DNA of 33,394 nt from Caldisericales bacterium (lineage in GTDB: Bacteria > Caldisericota > Caldisericia > Caldisericales > Caldisericaceae). The stretch's first letter is position 1. Each line of letters begins with the position of its first letter. The stretch lies in contig WFSP01000010.1 in the NCBI GenBank assembly GCA_015485995.1, positions 1 to 33,394 of the forward strand, written 5' to 3'. Both the position numbers and the translations under genes were made by a program. The notes beneath the pieces were generated by a model. That model searched no databases and had not been told where the DNA came from. It saw nothing but the letters and a program-made list of their open reading frames with translations. Positions 8,697-16,403 of the stretch are shown here, one piece after another.

Positions 8697-8909
8697 ATGG
8701 AAAAAGAACCAAAAACAATTTTACTGAGTGGTTTTACAAATGGAGAAATAAAAGAGCTCCTAAATAGCTGCAAGAAAAACGATAAATTGCCTAAAGACAT
8801 AATTTTCGCAACTGTTACGGAAACTGCATTAAATTGGACAGTTAAAGATTGGCTAAAAGAATTAAGCACAGAGTACAAAGAATTTAAAAAACTAAAAGAC
8901 AAAAAATAA
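8697..8909 (+). CDS. small DUF3783-like protein
   Basis: A 70-residue soluble protein with no membrane segment. The pattern of an early ILLSGFTNGEIKELL, a central ATVTETALNWTV and a charged C-terminal helix resembles DUF3783, a family of small proteins of unknown function in anaerobes. AAGGAGGG lies 7 bp before the ATG. It sits 63 bp behind aor and probably shares its transcript beyond the hairpin at 8648-8675, so a role linked to the oxidoreductase is possible but unproven. Confidence 0.75.
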   Translation: MEKEPKTILLSGFTNGEIKELLNSCKKNDKLPKDIIFATVTETALNWTVKDWLKELSTEYKEFKKLKDKK

Positions 8910-8914
8910 ACTTT

Positions 8915-9886
8915 TTATTTCACGCCCTTTATAGAAAAATAGAGGCTACCTATATCTTTAAGTTTATCATAATCAGGAACCACATATGAGATATTATCAA
9001 TATAGTCATCTCTTCCTGGAAATGCCACTATATTAAGATCGTTTGCAGTATCATTCTTTAAAATTAAGGCAAGTTTCGTAATTTGGGACGGTGTAAGGTT
9101 TGTATACAATGCATCCGCTACTGCCTTTGCAACAGAAGGCAATTTCCAAACAGTACGCAAACTTTTTGTTTGGTTAAAAAGCGCCTCTATTAACTTTTCC
9201 TGCCTTGCTACTCTCCCGTGAATTTTACCATCTTCCGTAGCCGTAAAATCACCATACTGATCATATCTAAATCGTGCATATTCCAGAGCTTTTTCACCAT
9301 CTAAATGCTGAACCCCGGGATTAAGGTCGATATTTACATCTCCAAGCTTAGAATGATAATGCATTGGCTCCGTAACATCGATTGTCACTCCGCCAAGTGC
9401 ATCAACCACTTTTTTGAAACCATTAAAATTAAACACTACAAAGTATTGAATGTCTCCATCCTGTAATCCTAACAAATTCTCCACAGTTTTTATACTAAGA
9501 TTTGCTCCTCCATCATTATAAAACAAAGAATTATAAGCGGCATTAATTTTATTATAACCATGCCCTGGGATTTCCACCCGCGAGTCTCGTGGGATAGAGA
9601 GCAAATTTATTTTTTTTGTAGAAGGATTTATATTAAGCAGTACCATTACATCCGAACGGCCAGAAGCATCCCATGAGCGTTGGTCAGTCCCCATTATCAA
9701 AACATTTATCGTTTTAGTTAAGTCAAGGGGGGCAGTCTGCACATTAGAACTGCTTCCATTATTGTTAGAATTTGTAGGGCCTTTATTTACCCCACTAAAA
9801 TTTTTTGCCGTACTAAAAACATAAAACCCAATAACTGTAATAGAAATTATTACAACCCAAATTAAAATTTGTTTCAGGAGTTTCAT
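8915..9886 (-). CDS. LytR-CpsA-Psr (LCP) family protein
   Basis: LCP proteins transfer lipid-linked glycopolymers to the cell wall or related surface acceptors, outside the membrane. The 323-residue protein has one N-terminal membrane anchor (about 5-26), a Ser/Asn-rich linker, and the LCP domain from about 60. That domain has [22 protein letters not shown], the basic [22 protein letters not shown] and a later [25 protein letters not shown] region. The ATG is 4 bp after the hppA stop with no Shine-Dalgarno of its own, so translation is likely coupled to hppA. The acceptor polymer is unknown. Confidence 0.9.
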   Translation of the reverse strand: MKLLKQILIWVVIISITVIGFYVFSTAKNFSGVNKGPTNSNNNGSSSNVQTAPLDLTKTINVLIMGTDQRSWDASGRSDVMVLLNINPSTKKINLLSIPRDSRVEIPGHGYNKINAAYNSLFYNDGGANLSIKTVENLLGLQDGDIQYFVVFNFNGFKKVVDALGGVTIDVTEPMHYHSKLGDVNIDLNPGVQHLDGEKALEYARFRYDQYGDFTATEDGKIHGRVARQEKLIEALFNQTKSLRTVWKLPSVAKAVADALYTNLTPSQITKLALILKNDTANDLNIVAFPGRDDYIDNISYVVPDYDKLKDIGSLYFSIKGVK

Positions 9887-9890
9887 ATTT

Positions 9891-11891
9891 TTACAGTAGT
9901 TTCAGAAGAAACGGACCGAAAAGCAGGGAAATGGTAGTCATCAGTTTTATAAGAATATTTAAAGAAGGGCCTGCTGTATCCTTCAGCGGGTCTCCAACAG
10001 TATCGCCAACAACACTTGCTCTGTGTGCCTCAGATCCTTTACCGCCAAAGTTACCCTGCTCCACATATTTTTTAGCATTATCCCAACTTGCTCCTGCATT
10101 AGACATAAAGATAGCAAGGAGCACTCCGCCAATTAAAGCACCCGCAAGCAAGCCACCAAGTGCTTCTTTCCCATGTTTTGCAAAAGCAAAAAAAGTAATA
10201 AATGGAGCGAGTACAGCAATTGCAGAAGGTAAAATCATATTTTTTAAGGCCCCTTTTGTACTTATTGCAACACATTTTTTATAATCAGAGTCTGCTTTAC
10301 CGCTCATAAGCCCGGGGATTTCGTGAAATTGTCTTCTTACCTCTTCAACCATAAGCCCTGCAGTATCACTTACGGCCATAATAGAAAAAGATGAGAACAA
10401 ATATGGTAAAGAAGCTCCCATCAATGCACCAGCCATCACATAAGGAGAAAGCAAGCTCATACCTGTAAGGTGCATCGCCTGTGAGTAAGAAGAAAATAAC
10501 GCAAGCGCGGTAAGTGCAGCGGAACCAATTGCAAAACCTTTCCCCATTGCAGCAGTAGTATTTCCCAATGCATCTAAAACATCGGTTCTTTCCCTAACCT
10601 CTTCAGGTAGGCCTGCCATCTCTGCTATTCCTCCGGCATTGTCCGCAATAGGACCATAGGCATCAACGCTCAAGTTAATTCCAAGTGTTGCAAGCATCCC
10701 AATTCCAGCAAGGGCAATACCAAAAAGGCCCGCAGAAAGATACGCAATAACTACGCCAACCCCAATAAAAATAAGAGGGAGGAATGTGCTCTGCATACCA
10801 ACAGCCATACCAGAAAGAATAGTCGTTGCCGCACCACCTTCAGAAGCAGATTTAGCAATGAGCCGCACAGGCTTTCCACTTGTATAGTACTGAGTAATAA
10901 AGCCAATTGCAAGGCCTACGATTAACCCTGCAAAAATCGCAATAAAGACGCCAATATTGTGAAGCACTGATATTGAAAGATATAATATAAGCAAAACTGC
11001 AATTATATTAGCAACGATTGTTCCGACATTCAATGCTTTCTGTGGATTTATTTTTCCACGTGAAGTAAAAAGCACAAATAAAACACCTATCAGGGAGGAG
11101 AGAATTCCATATCCTGCAATAAGATACACAAATTTAATTCCTTGAATACCGAAGACGGCATAACCTAAAATAATTCCACTAAGAATAGACCCAACATATG
11201 ATTCATATAAGTCAGCGCCCATCCCTGCAATATCTCCAACGTTATCACCTACATTATCTGCAATTACTGCGGGGTTACGCGGATCATCCTCAGGAATTCC
11301 TGCTTCTATCTTTCCAACAAGATCTGCTCCTACATCGGCAGCTTTCGTATAAATCCCGCCCCCGACACGGGCAAAAAGAGCAACAAAACTCGCACCCATT
11401 GAATAACCAGTTACAACAATAAGCGGACTTATAATATTGGACAGATAATGGGAAGATAACAGGTAAATCGATATAGAGCCCAGCACGCCAAGTGCTGATA
11501 CTGTAAGCCCCATTACTGATCCTCCAGAAAATGCTACCTTTAATGCCTCTCCAATATTAGTTCTCGCAGCCTGAGTGGTACGTCCGTTCGCTCTCGTTGC
11601 AATCGCCATACCTAAATACCCTGAAAGGATGGAAAGAAGTGCACCTACGACAAAGCTTAAAGCCACATAAGGAGAAATAATAATCCAGATAACTGCTGCA
11701 AAGATAATGATCCAGATAGACATAGTTTTATACTCTTCTATGAGAAAAGCGGAAGCGCCTTTTTGAATTGCATTAGAGATTTTGACCATAATCTCGCTTC
11801 CAGAGTCTTTTTTAACAACAGATATACTTAAGAAAAATGCAATTAGCAAAGATAAAATTCCAAAACAAATTACAATAGCAAAGCTTTCCAT
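9891..11891 (-). CDS. hppA: K+-dependent membrane pyrophosphatase, probably Na+-pumping
   Basis: This integral membrane enzyme of about 16 helices hydrolyses pyrophosphate to drive ions outward. Pyrophosphate-binding aspartates are in [33 protein letters not shown] and [16 protein letters not shown]. In [10 protein letters not shown] the residue after TT is Ala rather than Lys, the signature of K+-dependent enzymes. Glu in DLYES, with Gly four residues later, matches the Na+-pump position of Thermotoga maritima rather than the plant H+ pump. ATG 11891 is preferred over 11909 because GGGGAGG lies at ideal spacing before it. The gene is 25 bp behind tRNA-Thr with no own promoter seen. Confidence 0.94.
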   Translation of the reverse strand: MESFAIVICFGILSLLIAFFLSISVVKKDSGSEIMVKISNAIQKGASAFLIEEYKTMSIWIIIFAAVIWIIISPYVALSFVVGALLSILSGYLGMAIATRANGRTTQAARTNIGEALKVAFSGGSVMGLTVSALGVLGSISIYLLSSHYLSNIISPLIVVTGYSMGASFVALFARVGGGIYTKAADVGADLVGKIEAGIPEDDPRNPAVIADNVGDNVGDIAGMGADLYESYVGSILSGIILGYAVFGIQGIKFVYLIAGYGILSSLIGVLFVLFTSRGKINPQKALNVGTIVANIIAVLLILYLSISVLHNIGVFIAIFAGLIVGLAIGFITQYYTSGKPVRLIAKSASEGGAATTILSGMAVGMQSTFLPLIFIGVGVVIAYLSAGLFGIALAGIGMLATLGINLSVDAYGPIADNAGGIAEMAGLPEEVRERTDVLDALGNTTAAMGKGFAIGSAALTALALFSSYSQAMHLTGMSLLSPYVMAGALMGASLPYLFSSFSIMAVSDTAGLMVEEVRRQFHEIPGLMSGKADSDYKKCVAISTKGALKNMILPSAIAVLAPFITFFAFAKHGKEALGGLLAGALIGGVLLAIFMSNAGASWDNAKKYVEQGNFGGKGSEAHRASVVGDTVGDPLKDTAGPSLNILIKLMTTISLLFGPFLLKLL

Positions 11892-11916
11892 TCTAACCTC
11901 CCCTACCATTTTCTAA

Positions 11917-11992
11917 TGGAGCCGGCGATCTGACTTGAACAGACGACCTGCTGATTACGAATCAGCTGCTCTACCAACTGAGCTACGCCGGC
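11917..11992 (-). tRNA. tRNA-Thr (CGT)
   Basis: The minus strand gives a full cloverleaf: acceptor GCCGGCG/CGCCGGC, anticodon stem GCTGA/TCAGC with loop TTCGTAA, and T-loop GTTCAAGTC. CCA is encoded (11917-11919). It is the last tRNA of a six-gene run and is followed after 25 bp by hppA. Confidence 0.95.
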
Positions 11993-12014
11993 GCAACCGC
12001 CTATAAATAAAAAA

Positions 12015-12089
12015 TGGAGCGGAAGACGGGATTTGAACCCGCGACAACTGCCTTGGCAAGGCAGTGCTCTACCCCTGAGCTACTCCCGC
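12015..12089 (-). tRNA. tRNA-Gly (GCC)
   Basis: Acceptor GCGGGAG/CTTCCGC, anticodon stem CTGCC/GGCAG with loop TTGCCAA, and an encoded CCA at 12015-12017. It is the fifth gene in the tRNA operon. Confidence 0.95.
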
Positions 12090-12097
12090 TTCAAAAG

Positions 12098-12174
12098 TGG
12101 CGGGATCGATGGGATTTGAACCCACGGTCTCCGGCGTGACAGGCCGGCGTGTTGAACCGCTACACCACGACCCC
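12098..12174 (-). tRNA. tRNA-Asp (GTC)
   Basis: Acceptor GGGGTCG/CGATCCC with discriminator G, anticodon stem CCGGC/GCCGG with loop CTGTCAC, and an encoded CCA. A second promoter-like sequence lies just upstream at 12186-12213. Confidence 0.95.
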
Positions 12175-12185
12175 ACTCTGGTGCA

Positions 12186-12213
12186 ATTATATTAAAATTC
12201 TACAATTTTGCAA
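12186..12213 (-). promoter_or_regulatory. internal promoter before tRNA-Asp
   Basis: On the minus strand TTGCAA (12208-12213) and TATAAT (12186-12191) are 16 bp apart in the AT-rich 46-bp gap between tRNA-Val and tRNA-Asp. It could boost the last three tRNAs and hppA. Confidence 0.6.
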
Positions 12214-12220
12214 GCGACAA

Positions 12221-12295
12221 TGGTGGGCGAAACAGGATTCGAACCTGTGACCCCTTCCGTGTGAGGGAAGTGCTCTACCGCTGAGCCATCCGCCC
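12221..12295 (-). tRNA. tRNA-Val (CAC)
   Basis: Acceptor GGGCGGA/TTCGCCC, anticodon stem CTTCC/GGAAG with loop CTCACAC, and an encoded CCA. A second valine isoacceptor (GAC) lies at 27362-27436. Confidence 0.95.
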
Positions 12296-12308
12296 GCAAA
12301 AAAACTGT

Positions 12309-12383
12309 TGGTGCCCTCGAGGAGAGTCGAACTCCTGCCGCCGCCTTGAAAGGGCGATGTCCTAACCGCTAGACCACGAGGGC
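12309..12383 (-). tRNA. tRNA-Glu (TTC)
   Basis: Acceptor GCCCTCG/CGAGGGC, anticodon loop CTTTCAA on stem TCGCC/GGCGG, and an encoded CCA at 12309-12311. Confidence 0.95.
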
Positions 12384-12385
12384 GA

Positions 12386-12461
12386 TGGTGAGCCGTACAG
12401 GATTCGAACCTGTGACCCTCTGCTTAAAAGGCAGATGCTCTACCTACTGAGCTAACGGCCC
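12386..12461 (-). tRNA. tRNA-Lys (TTT)
   Basis: Acceptor GGGCCGT/ACGGCTC, anticodon stem TCTGC/GCAGA with loop CTTTTAA, and an encoded CCA. It is the first gene of the tRNA operon, only 2 bp from tRNA-Glu. Confidence 0.95.
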
Positions 12462-12472
12462 ACGCCTTTACT

Positions 12473-12500
12473 ATAATACGAATATTAATCTTTCTGTCAA
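12473..12500 (-). promoter_or_regulatory. promoter of the six-tRNA operon
   Basis: On the minus strand a consensus -35 TTGACA (12495-12500) and -10 TATTAT (12473-12478) are 16 bp apart, placing the start about 5 bp before tRNA-Lys. It lies just past the dnaB stop codon. Confidence 0.85.
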
Positions 12501-12505
12501 GAGTT

Positions 12506-13834
12506 TTATAAATTTTTCTGAGGAACTTTCTGTTCAAATCGAGTATATTCACTGAGAAAAATTAATTTAACAGAATCAGTAGGTCCGTTTCGCTGTTTCG
12601 CAACATATAACTCAATTTCATTTCTTAGTTCAGGATCCGGCCTATATAAAAACATAACAACGTCTGCGTCCTGCTCTATAGAACCAGACTCCCTGAGATC
12701 TGATAATACCGGCTTCCCACTGTCCCTTTTCTCAACAGCCCTACTAAGCTGAGATAGGACAACAACAGGAATACTTAATTCACGTGCAAGGTTTTTAAGC
12801 CCTCTTGTGATATTGGAAATTTCAATCACCCTGTTCTCGAAGCGCTCTTTACTGCGTATAAGTTGAAGATAATCAACAACAATAATATCAATATCTTCCT
12901 CTACTTTCATCCTACGTGCTTTCGCTCGTATGTCCGTAAGCGTAACATCAGGACTGTCATCTATAAAAATACGCGCTTCAAATAAGTTACTATAAGCCTC
13001 AGTGAGCTTGGGCCAGTCCTGCTCAGTAAGAAATCCAGTTTTTAATCTTTGCAGGTTTACTCTTGCCTGAGAACAAAGCATTCTTTCTATTAATTGTTCT
13101 TTCGACATTTCCAAGCTAAACATTGCAACAGCTTTTTTCTCTTTAATTGCAATATATTCGGATATGTTTGCGGCAAGGGAAGTTTTACCAACGCTTGGAC
13201 GCGCAGCAATAATAAGAAGGTCTGATTTTTGAAAACCACCTGTTATTTTATCAAGATCACTAAAACCAGATGGTATTCCTGAAATACCGGATTTTCTTTT
13301 ATATCTGGATTCCATTTCCGAAAAGCTTTGTGGCAAAAAATCTTTAATCTGCACAAAGTATGATTTCATCCTCTTTTGAGAAAGCGAAAATATTTTTCTC
13401 TCTGCCCTATCTATCAAGGTATCTATATCGCTCGTTTGGTCAAAACCTAACTCCGAGATATCTCCTCCAGCTTTAATAAGTTGGCGTAAAAGAGACTTAT
13501 CTTTAACAATTTTTGCATAATAATCCGCATTGGCAGAGTTAGGAACAGAATCTGCAAGTCTGGCAAGATAAGTTATACCGCCGACAAATTCCAACTTTCC
13601 AGAGCTTTTCAATTTATCCGCAACCGAAACGATATCAATGGGTTTCTCTTCAGAAGCAAGGTCGTAAATAGCTCGGATGGTATATTTATGCTCATCCCTA
13701 TAAAAATCTTCCGGATCAACAATTTCAATAACACGGTAAACTGCATCTCTATCAATCAGCAGAGAACCAATAATAGATTGTTCTGCCTCTATATTATACG
13801 GTGGAACCCTTAAGTTATCATCCTGACGAGGCAT
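12506..13834 (-). CDS. dnaB: replicative DNA helicase DnaB
   Basis: This hexameric helicase unwinds DNA at the replication fork. The N-terminal primase-interacting domain starts at PPYNIEAEQSIIGSLL. The RecA-like motor has Walker A ARPSVGKT (211-218), then MFSLEMSKEQL, Walker B DIIVVDYLQLI, and the SQLSRAVEKR and LRESGSIEQDAD motifs. At 442 residues it is of normal length with no intein. AAAGGAG, which lies in the last codons of rplI, precedes the ATG, and the gap to rplI is 7 bp. It is the last gene of the rpsF-ssb-rpsR-rplI-dnaB operon. Confidence 0.97.
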   Translation of the reverse strand: MPRQDDNLRVPPYNIEAEQSIIGSLLIDRDAVYRVIEIVDPEDFYRDEHKYTIRAIYDLASEEKPIDIVSVADKLKSSGKLEFVGGITYLARLADSVPNSANADYYAKIVKDKSLLRQLIKAGGDISELGFDQTSDIDTLIDRAERKIFSLSQKRMKSYFVQIKDFLPQSFSEMESRYKRKSGISGIPSGFSDLDKITGGFQKSDLLIIAARPSVGKTSLAANISEYIAIKEKKAVAMFSLEMSKEQLIERMLCSQARVNLQRLKTGFLTEQDWPKLTEAYSNLFEARIFIDDSPDVTLTDIRAKARRMKVEEDIDIIVVDYLQLIRSKERFENRVIEISNITRGLKNLARELSIPVVVLSQLSRAVEKRDSGKPVLSDLRESGSIEQDADVVMFLYRPDPELRNEIELYVAKQRNGPTDSVKLIFLSEYTRFEQKVPQKNL

Positions 13835-13841
13835 AAAGGAT

Positions 13842-14288
13842 TTATGACTCCTTTACTACAACAATTTTTAATTTTGCATTAATTTCTTTATAAATTTTTA
13901 CAGGAACTTCGTATTCTCCAAGTTTCTTAATGGGTTTGTCTAATTTAATTTGTTTTTTATTTACATCTAAATCAAAAATATGCTTAATTTTGTCTTCTAT
14001 GTCTGAAGAAGTAATAGAACCAAACAATTTGTCACTTTCTCCAGAGTTTGCCTTTATCACAATCTTTTTGCTCTCCAAAAGAGTCTTTTGCTCTAATGCT
14101 CTAACTTTACGGAGTTCTTCATCACTTTTAATTTTGCTTATTACTTTATCTGCGCCTTTTTCAGAGATTTTTTTAGCAAGTCCCTTAGGGAATAAATAGT
14201 TAAAAGCGTAGCCTCTCGAAACAGAGACTACGCTACCTGAAGTACCTAAACCTTTAACATTTTTTAAAAGAATTACTTTTATTTTCAT
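13842..14288 (-). CDS. rplI: 50S ribosomal protein L9
   Basis: A 148-residue two-domain protein. The N-terminal rRNA-binding domain begins [18 protein letters not shown] and includes [16 protein letters not shown] long linking helix (about 45-75) follows, then a C-terminal domain including [10 protein letters not shown]. Its start overlaps the rpsR stop by 4 bp, so translation is coupled. It binds 23S rRNA at the base of the L1 stalk. Confidence 0.96.
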   Translation of the reverse strand: MKIKVILLKNVKGLGTSGSVVSVSRGYAFNYLFPKGLAKKISEKGADKVISKIKSDEELRKVRALEQKTLLESKKIVIKANSGESDKLFGSITSSDIEDKIKHIFDLDVNKKQIKLDKPIKKLGEYEVPVKIYKEINAKLKIVVVKES

Positions 14289-14539
14289 CTTTTAGAATAA
14301 GGTAAAAGAGCCATTTCGCGTGCACGTTTTACTGCAACAGAAAGTTGCCTCTGATGCTTTGCGCAAAGACCGGTTACTCTTCTCGGAAGAATTTTACCCT
14401 TTTCGCTAATGAAACGTGAGAGTTTTGCAATATCTCTGTAATCTACTTCATCTATGCCTTTGGCACAAAATATACATACTTTTTTTCTTGGTTTGTAGAA
14501 AAATGATTTTCTCCTTGGCCTTCTCGAATTGTTATCCAT
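14285..14539 (-). CDS. rpsR: 30S ribosomal protein S18 (zinc-binding form)
   Basis: An 84-residue protein that pairs with S6 on the 30S platform. It retains C22-x2-C25 and C59-x2-H62, the zinc-ribbon pattern lost in many species. The core [22 protein letters not shown] is typical. GGAGG lies at normal spacing before the ATG; ssb ends 12 bp upstream. Product and S6 may jointly regulate the operon through its leader (see 15342-15381). Confidence 0.96.
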   Translation of the reverse strand: MDNNSRRPRRKSFFYKPRKKVCIFCAKGIDEVDYRDIAKLSRFISEKGKILPRRVTGLCAKHQRQLSVAVKRAREMALLPYSKR

Positions 14540-14551
14540 AATATACCTCCT

Positions 14552-14947
14552 CTATGTAAACGGAACGTCCGGTTCAGAACTCTCGCTTGTAGATTGTTCT
14601 GCGTTCTTTGACCTGTTTCTTGGAAGAAACTTAACATCGTTTGCTATGATTTCGGTAACCCATTTCTTGGTTCCGTCAACCTCATAGCTTCTTATGCCCA
14701 ATCTCCCTTCTATTAATACAAGATCACCTTTTTTAAAGTTCTTTTCCACTTTTTCAGCAAGTCTGTTCCACGTAATAATTCGGACAAAAAAAGTCTCTTC
14801 CTGCCACTCAGGGTTATCCTTAATTTTGTACGCTCTATTTACTGCAATGTTAAATTGAGCAACTTCGGCACCATTAGGTGTATAGCGTACATCAGGATCC
14901 GCTGCAAGCCTTCCCGTTAAAAAAATCCTATTCAGATCTGTCGCCAT
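14552..14947 (-). CDS. ssb: single-stranded DNA-binding protein
   Basis: It coats single-stranded DNA in replication and repair and recruits partners through its acidic C-terminal tip. The OB-fold (about 1-105) starts ATDLNRIFLTGRLAADPDVRYTPNGAEVAQF and contains WNRLAEKVEKNFKKGDLVLIEGRL. The tail is short and acidic and ends DVPFT: the usual terminal phenylalanine is followed by one extra threonine. Its start overlaps the rpsF stop by 20 bp. Confidence 0.95.
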   Translation of the reverse strand: MATDLNRIFLTGRLAADPDVRYTPNGAEVAQFNIAVNRAYKIKDNPEWQEETFFVRIITWNRLAEKVEKNFKKGDLVLIEGRLGIRSYEVDGTKKWVTEIIANDVKFLPRNRSKNAEQSTSESSEPDVPFT

Positions 14948-15317
14948 TATTAGATACCTCTTTCCCTACGGTTTCGGCTTTCCTGACTTCTTCTTTCTTA
15001 GCTTCTTCTTTCTTTTTCTCAGCTACAGGTACACTATTTTTCCGGAGAATCATAGAGCGTAGAAAACCCTCATTAATTTGCATAAAATAACGGAGATCAC
15101 TCAGATTTTCAGACGGAAGTTTTATGTACTCAAGGACATAATAACCAGAAGTGTTCTTGTTAATAGGATATGCAAGTGTCCGTGTTCCCCACCTGTTTTC
15201 AGTAATAATTTCCCCATTTTTCTGCAAAATAAAATCATTGAGCTTTTTAATAAGCTCTTCTCTTTCTGCTTCTTGCAATGTAGAAGAAGCAATGTAAAGC
15301 ATCTCGTAATAATTCAT
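14928..15317 (-). CDS. rpsF: 30S ribosomal protein S6
   Basis: First gene of the rpsF-ssb-rpsR-rplI-dnaB operon. The S6 fold (about 1-95) begins NYYEMLYIASSTL and includes WGTRTLAYPINKNTSGYYVLEYIK. A charged Lys/Glu-rich tail of about 30 residues extends past the core, longer than in minimal S6 proteins. TAAGGAGG precedes the ATG. Its 63-nt leader contains two hairpins and may be the S6:S18 feedback site. Confidence 0.96.
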   Translation of the reverse strand: MNYYEMLYIASSTLQEAEREELIKKLNDFILQKNGEIITENRWGTRTLAYPINKNTSGYYVLEYIKLPSENLSDLRYFMQINEGFLRSMILRKNSVPVAEKKKEEAKKEEVRKAETVGKEVSNNGDRSE

Positions 15318-15341
15318 TTATACCTCCTTACGGTCTATTTG

Positions 15342-15381
15342 CCTCGCAGTTTTCCTGCGAAGAAAGAGTGTCAATCTTTCT
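15342..15381 (-). promoter_or_regulatory. structured leader of the rpsF operon, candidate S6:S18 site
   Basis: Two hairpins fill the leader. AGAAAGA/TCTTTCT (15361-15367 with 15375-15381) sits at the predicted 5' end. CTTCGCAG/CTGCGAGG with a GAAAA loop (15342-15362) follows. Downstream is unpaired AGACCG next to the ribosome-binding site; the CCG (15331-15333) recalls the trinucleotide recognised by S6:S18. The family match is not certain. Confidence 0.4.
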
Positions 15382-15386
15382 TATGA

Positions 15387-15414
15387 AGTATACAGATTTA
15401 TCACCTCTAATCAA
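15387..15414 (-). promoter_or_regulatory. promoter of the rpsF operon
   Basis: On the minus strand TTGATT (15409-15414) and TATACT (15387-15392) are 16 bp apart. The -35 contains the TGA stop codon of the upstream membrane-protein gene. Confidence 0.7.
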
Positions 15415-16403
15415 GAGTTTGATTCTTCATTCTTTTTATTTATGGAAGTTTTGTTTTTGACGCCATTATAAGCATTGTCTTTTGAAGGGTTTTCATTAAC
15501 TATTAGCGAATCTTTCTTGGGGCTACTCTCATCAGGTGTTTTAAGATTATCTTTTGGTTTTAAGGTGTTGTTTTTAGAAATCTCCTTTTGAGCATTTCTC
15601 ATAGGTTTTTCGTCCGATGTAATAACAGTTGACATTTTAAATGATGCTCTTCTCAGAGCAATGCCATTAAGTAAAAGTGCGCTACTGTGTGCTAAAATAG
15701 AAGTGCCTATCCCAAACAGAACGGCATAAATTAACACAACCAAAGCAAAACTTCTCTCCGCATTTAAAAGAAAATAAATATTAAAGCTATTAATTATAAG
15801 CCTATTCATTAGAAAATATATCAGCACAGAAAAAGAACCGATTAAAAAACCTGAAACCTCATTAAAGGAAAAGAAAGATGCAATTGCGGAAATTGCAATT
15901 AAAAAGTATAAATAACTATAGAAAAATGTGGGGATAAAGCTATAAAAATTTCTTTGCTCAAATAAAACAATAGCCATACTTATAAGTATGGAAGCTAAGA
16001 AAAATATGATTGGAAAAGCTATATCTCTTTTAGCCTTTAACCCCGGTGTCCTGTTCTGTAACCTCATACCTCTACCAAGGAAAAGGACAATTGCAGAGAA
16101 TATCCCTATAAAAACAATTATGCTCATCCGCACATAAAACTCATATCCAAAAGGTATTTTTACATATAACATAAACGCCATAAATGAAAATGCATAGACA
16201 AATAAAGATAAAATTGCAGTAAAAATATTTTGGGAAAAAAGAATTAATAAAAGTACTATAAAAATAGAAAGGAGCATAGGAAGGAGTTTAAAGTTAATTA
16301 TATTAAAAGTATTCAAATTGAAGGAGGGGGAAACCCCCTCCATAAAGCTCACCGTTACACCAAAAATTATACTAAGACTAACTATGGGTATAACTCTTTT
16401 CAT
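15411..16403 (-). CDS. multi-pass membrane protein of unknown function
   Basis: I do not recognise this 330-residue protein. It has about eight hydrophobic segments within residues 1-255, followed by a hydrophilic tail (about 256-330) rich in Lys, Asn, Ser and Asp with no evident fold. Its ATG overlaps the aminopeptidase stop by four bases (ATGA), so the two are translated together. The coding region contains a perfect 8-bp GC-rich inverted repeat at 16323-16341. Its stop lies inside the -35 box of the rpsF promoter. A transport or envelope role is only a guess from topology. Confidence 0.65.
   Translation of the reverse strand: MKRVIPIVSLSIIFGVTVSFMEGVSPSFNLNTFNIINFKLLPMLLSIFIVLLLILFSQNIFTAILSLFVYAFSFMAFMLYVKIPFGYEFYVRMSIIVFIGIFSAIVLFLGRGMRLQNRTPGLKAKRDIAFPIIFFLASILISMAIVLFEQRNFYSFIPTFFYSYLYFLIAISAIASFFSFNEVSGFLIGSFSVLIYFLMNRLIINSFNIYFLLNAERSFALVVLIYAVLFGIGTSILAHSSALLLNGIALRRASFKMSTVITSDEKPMRNAQKEISKNNTLKPKDNLKTPDESSPKKDSLIVNENPSKDNAYNGVKNKTSINKKNEESNS
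16323..16341 (-). repeat. perfect inverted repeat inside a coding region
   Basis: Eight base pairs, GGAGGGGG (16323-16330) and CCCCCTCC (16334-16341), surround a three-base loop about 60 bp after the start codon of the membrane-protein gene. It stands out in a very AT-rich stretch. Confidence 0.85.

Noticed and set aside
11911..11924. CCATT/AATGG hairpin after tRNA-Thr as a terminator
   Set aside because: The stem is short, uses the tRNA CCA and has no T-run after it.
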